Below are positions 13,401-24,500 of a stretch of 64,000 nucleotides of DNA, piece after piece; position 1 is the stretch's first letter, and every line of letters starts with the position of its first letter. The stretch spans positions 186,001-250,000 of the forward strand of contig JAUJYZ010000607.1 of the NCBI GenBank assembly GCA_033675265.1, written 5' to 3'. The position numbers were made by a program, and so were the translations under genes. The notes below the pieces were generated by a model. The model was not told the origin of the DNA and did no database searches. It worked only from the letters and a program-made list of their open reading frames with translations. Source of the DNA: Actinostola sp. cb2023 (Eukaryota; Cnidaria; Anthozoa; Actiniaria; Actinostolidae).

Positions 13401-14268
13401 TTTATTGAATGGTTATTCTCAGCGAGTAGACTACATTGTACATATCGGCTGTAGACCAGGAAAGAGTGTGACGTAGAGCCAGTAGTTTGCATACTGATGC
13501 ACTGGTGTATAGTATGCTTAGCATACGTAATCCAATGGAGAAAGTTGAGGCGAGGAAAGGGAAGAGAAATGAAGGAGGGAGGGGGATGGAATGAAAAGGG
13601 ATGGGGACGACCTGCGTAGTAGCCTCCTTTGCAGGCGTTCTTAGGTGAGGTCCTAAAGGGGAGGGGATTTTAGGGCCTCGCCTAAGAACGCCTGCAAAGG
13701 AGGCTACCTGCGTAGTGGTCCCGTTAGGATGGGAGGATGTTGGGGGATATGCACTTTAGTTATCCAACACTGATGTCATCTTCTTTTTTTTTATCTGACA
13801 GGAACTTCGGGCTCTTCTAAACAAGCATTTAAAGGATATACCACATCTAGAAGTAGTGGTTCGTCTAAAGGTTCGCCCTCATCGAGTCTACAACGATTAC
13901 CAAATATCTCTTCAGCGTTACCTTCGGTATCTTCGTCAACTTCAGCATCAGCAGGTCATCGAGATGGGCTAACATCGACAAAATCTGCCACGAAATCAAA
14001 ATTAGATAAAGCGTAAGTAAGGTATATTATTATACAGTATAGGGGAAACCTCTATGTTACGGACTCCGCGGTGTTAGAGGTTCCAATCTACCACTGCAAA
14101 GAATCACTTGTCAACACACCATGTTAATGGCCTTCATCGTATTATTCCATACCTGTCCAGTGTATGTATCATAACATACTTTATTTGATCTTTTTTTATA
14201 GGACAGATCGAAGCACGACTTTAAAATCTAAGCGTGCAAATGCCGTCTCCCATAGCAACTTCAGATGA
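10465..14268 (+). CDS. PPP4R4: Protein phosphatase 4 regulatory subunit 4, C-terminal ten exons (5' part outside window)
   Basis: PPP4R4 is a HEAT-repeat subunit that binds the PP4 catalytic subunit. Exons: 10465-10646, 10864-10969, 11205-11332, 11740-11901, 12154-12195, 12275-12352, 12421-12514, 12595-12675, 13802-14012, 14202-14268. All have AG/GT borders and, apart from one defect, compatible phases. Recognisable family segments include LVACELAV, SDQIYYKFVPLLFRLL, AARTLCVFIRFNRR, GKSYKSRLLFIDICKFIMEL, DPVLNVRLKFCS and LLQQLEQCVRKLL. These are helical HEAT-type sequence, followed by a charged acidic/basic stretch (exons 12275-12514) and a Ser/Thr/Lys-rich tail ending TLKSKRAN..., much like vertebrate PPP4R4. 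In the first exon one base is missing after the NW codons (about 10536): LNNLSDLIASLVACELAV and HVELLEKFACFPK are in different frames. The gene is therefore either damaged, edited by an unseen micro-splice, or mis-assembled there. About 383 codons are present. Family assignment is by recall of the human protein. Confidence 0.88.
10721..10800. repeat. Small hairpin element in PPP4R4 intron
   Basis: An imperfect inverted repeat with arms at 10721-10753 and 10774-10800 shares TGACATTAAAAT and TTGGTTGTCTCT (reverse-complemented on the right). It looks like a short miniature foldback element or hairpin. No coding content. Confidence 0.7.
11398..11680. repeat. CAT-rich microsatellite patches
   Basis: Several (CAT/ATC)n tracts at about 11398-11475 and 11580-11680 lie in the intron between PPP4R4 exons 11205-11332 and 11740-11901. 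A TTTG/CTTG-rich simple tract follows in the next intron at about 11985-12115. Confidence 0.85.
12880..13272. mobile_element. Foldback/MITE-like element in PPP4R4 intron
   Basis: The two ends are inverted copies (TATTAGCCACTTTGG... and ...CCAAAGTGGCTAATA). Similarity continues inward for more than 100 bp, with indels, through GAACGAGTTTT and TTAATCTAATTAAGAAATGA. The centre is a tighter hairpin around 13037-13098 with arms CAAAGAAATGTATG and CATACATTTCTTTG. No open frame. This is a non-autonomous inverted-repeat element inserted in the intron 12676-13801. Confidence 0.85.
13620..13706. mobile_element. 87-bp MITE with 9-bp target duplication
   Basis: The element is a hairpin that starts TAGCCTCC and ends GGAGGCTA. 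It is bounded on both sides by the direct repeat CCTGCGTAG (13611-13619 and 13707-13715). A nine-base duplication points to a Mutator-like mechanism. A relative sits at 32013-32086 with the same terminal GCCTCC...GGAGGC and an internal CGTTCTT/AAGAACG core. Confidence 0.85.
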
Positions 14269-14733
14269 TGGGTTTGGCAAAGACCCCGTTGTTGCTGACT
14301 CCAATGGAAGATGGAACGAAATAGAATCCTAGCCAAGGAACAGCTGTACAGAGACAAATGTTTTGTTGGTAGAAAAATCCCAAAGTTTTGTTAGGCACTT
14401 TGGATTGTATAAAGGATTCCCCTCGGCTGTACCTCGCCGAGAACAAACAAGTTTGCACTTCCAAAGCCATTCAATGTCAAACCATTGTTCATTCATTCAT
14501 TTAATTTGAAATCATGGTGTAAGAACTCTCAATGCTACTCAAGGACAGCCAGCCTTACACGATATCAGTGTTGGCTAGTTGACAAGCACTGTACCTTTGA
14601 TTTCTGTTTGGATAATCCATTGACGCTAGGAGGCAACTTCTATTTAAGCTCTTCACAAGTAATACGTATTTTCATGAAACAGGGTTTGATGTTGGATGTA
14701 AATTATTCTAAAGCTCATTGAATTTGTGTATAC

Positions 14734-14739
14734 AATAAA
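14734..14739 (+). terminator. PPP4R4: Candidate poly(A) signal of PPP4R4
   Basis: A canonical AATAAA lies 466 bp downstream of the PPP4R4 stop codon and about 790 bp before the ERP44 start. The stretch 14269-14733 is then 3' UTR. It has short open frames but nothing recognisable. Confidence 0.55.
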
Positions 14740-15528
14740 CGATCGACCATCATTCGGTCATAAATGAAAATGTTCCCAAGTGTTTCCCTGCTGACAGAGT
14801 CTTCTTTTTTCCTTTATTTGGGTCAGAAAAAAAAACTAGGATAAAGAGGATTGTGATATATCTGATATACCTCATTTCGATTCTTTGGCTACATGTTGTG
14901 CCACACCTTGTTTTCCACACCTACCGTTAGCCAGGAGCCCACAAACTCCTGCGTTAGCGCATTTAGCCTCCCTGCCCCTCCCATGTTATGTCATGCGAAA
15001 ATGATGCAAGGACATGCAAATACATACCTGCGCTTGTCTTTTATGTTTGCGTATAGGTTAGTCAAAGAACCACAAAAACTGTTGAGCTGATTGGTTGGAA
15101 AAAATATTGAATTTGAGAATTAGCGATTATTGACTAGTTTTCGCGGGGAAAATGTGATGTGCGTGATAAGACTCGGCTGATGAAAGTAAAGACCGTTTAT
15201 ACCGATATGAGAATACGTAGTTTGATTTGACAATGTTTATAGACGCTTTCGTTGGCTTAGCGCTAGACCGAGTATCATATCAATTTAAACAAACTTTACC
15301 AACTTTTTGGTTGTTTTATTTTGCAATTTCCCGTTGAATTTTGAAACTGACTTTACAGAACTTTACACGGTTTCCGTGTTATGGGCTACCTGTGGTTGTG
15401 GGTTTTCCTTCGTAAAGCGCATGCGTATAACAGACCATTCAGGACTTGCCGTGTCAATAATACAGCAGAAAGGAGAATAACATTATCAATCAGGACTTCC
15501 CTTTCTTTTGCTTCTTTTTATTATCAAA
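14740..15528. other. Intergenic region and presumed ERP44 promoter/5' UTR
   Basis: This is unique sequence between the PPP4R4 poly(A) signal and the ERP44 start codon, both genes on the + strand. I see no TATA box in a convincing place and no protein family in the short open frames. The last part probably holds the ERP44 promoter and 5' UTR, but the start of transcription cannot be read from the sequence. Confidence 0.5.
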
Positions 15529-18500
15529 ATGGCTTTTCGTGTACGGACATTGGTGCTATGTTTCTTAACAGTAAGTGATTTTGTTCGTTGTTTTGTCTTT
15601 GGCTTCAAATAAAGCAAGATAAGTGTTTTGAAGACGCTATGTTCAACACTCAAAATGCTTGGCGCGTGTCACTTGGTATAATTTCAATTTTCATGGATTT
15701 CCTTGATTTTGTTTCCTTTGCAGATTGTTTTGCACCTCTGTCCAATACACTGTACCCATGTGGTTACCTTAACAGATCAAAACTTTGATCAAATAGTTGG
15801 TAAGGGATTTTGCATAAGTACTAACGTATCATTACAAGGCATCAGACATTGGATTTGTGGATTTCAAAGTCCATTTATTTAGATAGCTCATCTATGATTA
15901 ATGAACGACAATTTATCCCACTCTAGCTTTGCTGTGTTTTAACATATTTTATTTTATTCTCAGGCGAAAGTAAAGTAGTTTTTGTTAATTTTTACGCCGA
16001 TTGGTAAGTGCTTCAACAATCGTGGCCATTGTTTTTGGAAAGTTATCCTTAAATTTAACTTGTAAGCTTTAACTTTCCAAGTGTAAATTGTTTTCTATTA
16101 GTGCTATTCACTAGTTACATTTGTAATAAGCTTAGATAAAAAACAATTCCCTTCAAATTACGAAATCTAACTTTCAATTGATAAACGTTTGCCTTGGAGT
16201 TGGATATGAATAGAATGGTTGGAAATAATGCAAATACTTGCTCTGCCTATATTTGTGCCAGTTATGATGCTGGCTCCAGCTGGGATGTCCCTATTTATTC
16301 ATGACACAATATTTAGATGTAACAGTTTTTATATTGATAATTGTTGATATTAAAACTGTTTATTCTCTTACCAACTTGTGTGTCTCTTCATGATTGGTGG
16401 CTTAATTTTATGAAGAATATTCAATTATTATACTGTATTCTCTCCATGTTTTTGTTTTTTCATTTTTGTTTGACTGACTTGTATGTACATGTTATATAGT
16501 TGTGTCTACAGTGTTTAAAAAAAATAAAAAAACTGTCCAATTTGAGAATTTTCATTTCTTACCTTCAAAGCTTTCTCGATATTATTCACATTCAAGTAAT
16601 TCTTAAAATAATATTCCATTTTTTGTTCAAGGCTTTTCTGAAGCTTGTTTTCATAGCATTTTATTTTTTGTTTCAGGTGCCGTTTTAGTCAAATGTTAGC
16701 TCCTATATTTGATCAGACATCAGATATTGCTAAAGAGGAATTTCCTGTAAGCAGAATTTAACTATATATATTACTTGAAGGGGACAGCATATTGATCTCT
16801 AATGATCGAAGTCTAAATTCTCCTATGGGCTCTTAGGATTCTAGAGGAGAATTTAGATTTTGATCACAAATTATTACTTATGCTGTTCTTGAATAAACCT
16901 CTTGTCAGAGCTGTACACAGCACAGGGGCAGGGGGGACTGTTGCTTGTTCTTATCTGACTCCTCCTTGAAGACCCCATGTACAGTATTGTCTTACATGTA
17001 CATGTACATGTATGTTAATGAATTATGACTATGAAAGACATTGAAAAAAACTGTGATGTCAAAACAATAATAACGCTTTTCTTTATTCAATCATTAGAAT
17101 GGTTTAGTCCTTGCAAAGGTAGACTGTGACACATATCAAGAGATAGGTAGAAGATATGGAATTTCTAAATACCCAACATTAAAAATATGGAGAAATGGAC
17201 AGGTATTGTGTTGTTGTTGTTGATCTGCATTCTAGAGACACTATATAACCTGCTTGTACATGCACATTGAAGTCCCATTCTTTGATTACTGTACCATGTC
17301 ATCTACAATTACTTCAGAGAAAACTTGTGAGAAAATACTATGTATTTCAGTATTAAAGAAATAAGTATTTTTCAAACCCATGTTTTGTCATTAAACTATA
17401 ACAGGGCTCAACACTAACTTTTTGAGATACTAGTCCTTGGGCTAGTGACTGCGGATAATTACTAGTCCCTAGGTCTAATTGATAAGATTTTCACTAGTCC
17501 ACAGCAAACTTTCACTAGTCTGAGTCTTTCTTCTTAATTAATTATATTATTGTAAATCCTGTGGTATTGAAAAAATAAATTGAATTGAACTAACAGACTA
17601 CCGCTTAAGTGTCGAGCCTATAATATTATGATGTTGTTAGAGGTACATGTAATACAGTTACCGGTACATGTACAGTACTTTGTTACATCACCAGAGTAGG
17701 AAACTTTAACACAACATTACTATTCATTTGGCAACATTTATTTTTAATTAGTCATATTTCTTATGTACCGTAGTTCATTATGATAATGATAATAGTGATG
17801 ATGATGATCATATGATTCAATTATAACTTCTTTCAGCCCTCAAGAAGAGAATACAGAGGTCAGCGTTCAGTAGATGCTTTTTCTAATTACGTAAGAAACC
17901 AGATGAAAAGTGTGATTGAAGAATTCCACTCCTTGAATGACATGAAGATTGATGTAAGTACATATACACCTATTTCAAATAACGTTGTCGCGTTCAAAGC
18001 AACAAGCGTCAAGCCAAGACCGAAGTGAATGCTGGTTTTGTGTTGGCAATTATTTAAATCACAATTGTTTCTATAAGGACTAATATTTACTACAAAATGT
18101 GAACATTTCCACGTGCTTGTTTGCATATCACACTTCGTTCCATAGAAAATAGGATACTGTCACGTAGACTTGCCACAAGTCAACCACACTTTTTATTCTG
18201 AAGGAAAAAGAGGGAAAAGGAGAGATATTTAAACACCCTAAGCCAATGATACCTTGCACCAATATTTTAATGTTGTGTTTACATAAAACTATCTTTAATA
18301 TATATAATTTATAACAGAGTACATACATGTATATTCAACAGAGTTCAAACCCAAGCTAAATCTCATGTGAAATCTATTTCAAATTTCGATTTTTGTTTGT
18401 CCACACGAGTCCCAATATTTTTGCTCTTTATCAGTCATTACGATCATAGTCTGTATCATCAATCCATCGATCCATTGATCTGCCATTAGTAAAGAGTAAA

Positions 18501-21500
18501 AAATCCCCAGGGTAGGGGGCACAGGAAGGGAGTGTCCAATATTTTTTTATACTGGTGTATTTCACTATTAACAGCCTGTAAAATATATAAAACATACTTA
18601 TGCCATTGTTATAAGTCATTTCATTAAATTTCTTTTAGTCTTCAAAGCGTACTTTGATTGCTTTCTTTGAGAACAAAGACAGTGAAAACTACAAGACTTT
18701 AGAGAAGGTTTGTTAATTGATTATCTGTTCATGTTTTGATCTTTTCATTTATCTATCTATGTTGTGCATAGATCTGTGTATTTTTATTGTTTCATGTGCC
18801 ATTCGTTTCCTATTCATTCATTTTTTTTACTGTCCCAATCATTTCCTATTCATTCATTTTTTCATTCAACCATTCATTTTTTTACTGTCCCATTCATTTT
18901 CTATTCATTCATTTTTTCATTCAAACATTCATTATTTTCATTTAGTCATTCATTTGTTAGCACGTCGTATAAATTTCTCATCATGTAGATGTAGATGTTA
19001 AGAAAAACAAATAAATGGAAGGGAAAATCCTCTAATGTGTTATGTTTTTGCTCCTTTTATTAAAGATATTTGTTGTTTGTGTGATACATGTAGGTAGCTG
19101 AAGACTTCAGGGATGATTGTAACTTCCGTGCAGGATTTGGGTGAGCTGTGATGTAATACTACATTGTACATGTGATAGATGTGTTACCATTCATTTTGTA
19201 CTACCCCAAAGCCTTACAGTATGTGTCTGTATGTCAAACACTGTTACATTTAACAATAATAGTTTTTACAGTTTTCACAATAATGTTGAAATGATAGTTG
19301 TTGATGCTTCAGCTGCACTGGCGACAGCCTTCATCAGAAAGCAAACATTTCACCCAGTCTTTTAAGTTAAAAGTTGATCCATGTGTTTTTGCCTTTTAGT
19401 GATGCTTCTGCCCAAGAAAGAAAGACAGGGGATAACATTATTTACAGACCTGAAAATGTAAGTTTGATTAAGTTGTAAAATACAATAGACTGGAAGACGG
19501 TTCTTCTTTCATAGACAACACTAATAATACCATTGCCGTAGACAGAGTACTGATGGAGGGAGGGAGGGGGTAAAAGGGTGCACCATCCGCCTCCTGGGAG
19601 AACAGTTTCTACTGAAGGAGTTAACGGACGTTAAATATCAGAACCTTAACATGTACCTTTATTTGCCAGATTTTGGAATATCATAAAGAAACTACACTTA
19701 TAGTTTCTTCTTTGCCATTTTCCAGTATTTAATAGTGATTATATGGACTTCTAAAAGCTGGCTACAATTTGACGAGCTTACAGTTTTATTTTGTGTTTGT
19801 CTTCTTAGAAAGGAAAGGAAAGTGATATTGTCTACAATGGAAACCTAGCAGACTATGAGAGTCTAAAGACATGGGCCGGGGATAAGTGTATTCCAATAGT
19901 GCGGGAAATCACCTTTGAAAACGCAGAGGAGTTAACAGAGGAAGGAATTCCATTTCTTCTCCTGTTTTTCAATCCTGATGATAGAAAGAGCATTGAGGAA
20001 TACAAGGAAGAAGTCGCAAAACAACTTATTCACGAAAAAGGTGAGGGTGTGTCATGTTCATATATCTGTATATAGCTATTTCAAAAAACGCTTACAGTGA
20101 AGACCTACGCTAACAAGTGGTTCGGAAAATAGTGGTCTTTCAACAACTGAACATTGTCACAGCAAGGAACGTCCTTGACCGAAAATGTGTCATAACGACT
20201 CTTATTTTCCTTGCGTAAAATACGAAGGCATACATTCATTCGAGTATTACTCTCCATTATGATAATGAGAAAATAAAATTCCAGAGTGAATAATTTATTG
20301 CCTCAGTGATTTCTACCCATACTCCCGTTCGGTCTAGTCACGTAGTCGTGAGGCCGGTCAGCGACAACGTTTTTGAAATAGCTAATAATATATATATTTA
20401 TATTATTATTTTAACTTATTGTAAAGCGTGATTGATCATAATGCCATGTAAAATCGCACACTAGAAGTTTAATAAATTATTATTATTAATGAAATTATTA
20501 TTATTAACTCTTAGACTGTGTGTGTTGTTGCTGATGTGTTGTATTTCTTACTTGTATTTCTTACTATTTAGTTAGGGCCCCACTGAAAAGCATGTTAAGT
20601 GATGTGGGCTCCCTATTTAAATATATTGATGATGATTATTATTATTGTCGTTGTTGTTGTTAGTACAAAGTTGCTTCACTTTCTCTTCATTCTTTAATTC
20701 TTTGCAGGAAAAGTGAATTTCTTAATTGCCGACGGTATGAAGTTTTCTCATCCACTCCATCATCTTGGAAAATCTAAAAAGGTGAAAACAAAATCTGGCA
20801 CATTTTTATTGATATTTAACTTTTGATGATATGCTTTACTATATGTCAATGGTTGTAAATGAGTACAGTATTATTAATGTTCTGTTTCTCCCCAGGATCT
20901 TCCATTGATTGCTATTGATAGCTTCAGGCACATGTATTTGCTTCCAAAATATGAAGATATGAGGTAGTTAAGCATGATTATTAGTGTACTGTACATCTTA
21001 TATCATATATTATGTACAGTGATTAGAGCTGAGATTAGATATATTATGATATGAAAAACAGTGGCACACGGCATGCTGTAGGCTTTCACAATCATACAAA
21101 ATTTGGTCTTTTCTAATTAATTTGCTACTGTAAAATGTAGTGTACATTTGTAATCAAGTATTAACTTGATATTATACAATTAACATGTTGATTGTACTGC
21201 ATGTAGTATTGCTTTCAATGAGATTTTCATCAAATGCTTTCTTACAGAATTCCCGGTAAACTCAAGCAGTTTGTGGATGATCTTCATACTGGCAAACTTC
21301 ACCGGGAGTTTCACCATGGTCCTGATGAACCAGGGCAACCTGTAAGTATCCTATCCATTCACTCACAAGTACATGTACACTTAGTTTCACCATGGTCCTG
21401 ATGAACCAGGGCAACCTGTAAGTATCCTATCCATTCACTCACAAGTACATGTACACTTAGTTTCACCATGGTCCTGATGAACCAGGGCAACCTGTAAGTA

Positions 21501-24500
21501 TCCTATCCATTCACTCACAAGTACATGTACACTTAGTTTCACCATGGTCCTGATGAACCAGGGCAACCTGTAAGTATCCTATCCATTCACTCACAAGTAC
21601 ATGTACACTTAGTTTCACCATGGTCCTGATGAACCAGGGCAACCTGTAAGTATCCTATCCATTCACTCACAAGTACATGTACACTTAGTTTCACCATGGT
21701 CCTGATGAACCAGGGCAACCTGTATGTATCCTATCCATTCACTCACAAGTACATGTACACTTAGTTTCACCATGGTCCTGATGAACCAGGGCAACCTGTA
21801 AGTATCCTATCCATTCACTCACAAGTACATGTACACTTAGTTTCACCATGGTCCTGATGAACCAGGGCAACCTGTAAGTATCCTATCCATTCACTCACAA
21901 GTACATGTACACTTAGTTTCACCATGGTCCTGATGAACCAGGGCAACCTGTAGGTATCCTATCCATTCACTCACAAGTACATGTACACTTAGTTTCACCA
22001 TGGTCCTGATGAACCAGGGCAACCTGTAAGTATCCTATCCATTGACTCACAAGTACATGTACACTTACATGTAGTTTCACCATGGTCCTGATGAACCAGG
22101 GCAACCTGTATGTATCCTATCCATTCACTCACAAGTACATGTACACTTAGTTTCACCATGGTCCTGATGAACCAGGGCAATCTGTATGTATCCTATCCAT
22201 TCACTCACAAGTACATGTACACTTAGTTTCACCATGGTCCTGATGAACCAGGGCAATCTGTATGTATCCTATCCATTCACTCACAAGTACAATGTGTACA
22301 TGTACACTTAGTTTCACCATGGTCCTGATGAACCAGGGCAACCTGTAAGTATCCTATCCATTCACTCACAAGTACATGTACACTTAGTTTCACCATGGTC
22401 CTGATGAACCAGGGCAACCTGTAAGTATCCTATCCATTCACTCACAAGTACAATGTGTACATGTACACTTAGTTTCACCATGGTCCTGATGAACCAGATA
22501 ACCTGTAAGTATCCTATCCATTCACTCACAAGTACATGTACACTTAGTTTCACCATGGTCCTGATGAACCAGGGTAACCTGTAAGTATCCTATCCATTCA
22601 CTCACAAGTACATGTACACTTAGTTTCACCATGGTCCTGATGAACCAGGGCAACCTGTAAGTATCCTATCCATTCACTCACAAGTACATGTACACTTAGT
22701 TTCACCATGGTCCTGATGAACCAGGGCAACCTGTAGGTATCCTATCCATTCACTCACAAGTACATGTACACTTAGTTTCACCATGGTCCTGATGAACCAG
22801 GGCAACCTGTAGGTATCCTATCCATTCACTCACAAGTACATGTACACTTAGTTTCACCATGGTCCTGATGAACCAGGGCAACCTGTAAGTATCCTATCCA
22901 TTCACTCACAGTACAAGTACATGTACACTTAGTTTCACCATGGTCCTGATGAACCAGGGCAACCTGTAAGTATCCTATCCATTCACTCACAAAGTACATG
23001 TACACTTAGTTTCACCATGGTCCTGATGAACCAGGGCAACCTGTAAGTATCCTATCCATTCACTCACAAGTACATGTACACTTAGTTTCACCATGGTCCT
23101 GATGAACCAGGGCAACCTGTAGGTATCCTATCCATTCACTCACAAGTACATGTACACTTAGTTTCACCATGGTCCTGATGAACCAGGGCAACCTGTAAGT
23201 ATCCTATCCATTGACTCACAAGTACATGTACACTTACATGTAGTTTCACCATGGTCCTGATGAACCAGGGCAACCTGTATGTATCCTATCCATTCACTCA
23301 CAAGTACATGTACACTTAGTTTCACCATGGTCCTGATGAACCAGGGCAATCTGTATGTATCCTATCCATTCACTCACAAGTACATGTACACTTAGTTTCA
23401 CCATGGTCCTGATGAACCAGGGCAATCTGTATGTATCCTATCCATTCACTCACAAGTACAATGTGTACATGTACACTTAGTTGTACACTTAGTTTCACCA
23501 TGGTCCTGATGAACCAGGGCAACCTGTAAGTATCCTGTAAGTATCCATTCATTCACTCACAAGTACATGTACACTTAGTTTCACCATGGTCCTGATGAAC
23601 CAGGGCAACCTGTAAGTATCCTATCCATTCACTCACAAGTACAATGTGTACATGTACACTTAGTTTCACCATGGTCCTGATGAACCAGATAACCTGTAAG
23701 TATCCTATCCATTCACTCACAAGTACATGTACACTTAGTTTCACCATGGTCCTGATGAACCAGGGGTAACCTGTAAGTATCCTATCCATTCACTCACAAG
23801 TACATGTACACTTAGTTTCACCATGGTCCTGATGAACCAGGGCAACCTGTATGTATCCTATCCATTCACTCACAAGTACATGTACACTTAGTTTCACCAT
23901 GGTCCTGATGAACCAGGGCAACCTGTAGGTATCCTATCCATTCACTCACAAGTACATGTACACTTAGTTTCACCATGGTCCTGATGAACCAGGGCAACCT
24001 GTAGGTATCCTATCCATTCACTCACAAGTACATGTACACTTAGTTTCACCATGGTCCTGATGAACCAGGGCAACCTGTAAGTATCCTATCCATTCACTCA
24101 CAAGTACATGTACATGTACACTTAGTTTCACCATGGTCCTGATGAACCAGGGCAACCTGTAAGTATCCTATCCATTCACTCACAAGTACATGTACACTTA
24201 CAATGTAGTTTCACCATGGTCCTGATGAACCAGGGCAACCTGTAAGTATCCATTCACTCACAAGTACATGTACACTTAGTTTCACCATGGTCCTGATGAA
24301 CCAGGGTAACCTGTAAGTATCCTATCTATTCACTCACAAGTACATGTATGTACTTAATTTGTTACATTAATTTATACAACTACAAATATGAATGCTAGCT
24401 ACATGTACATGTACATACATGTACAAGTTTGTATACAGTCATTAGGGAGCTTAAGCAACAGACGTTTTTGGCAACACGGACGGCATGAGGACAAAATACT

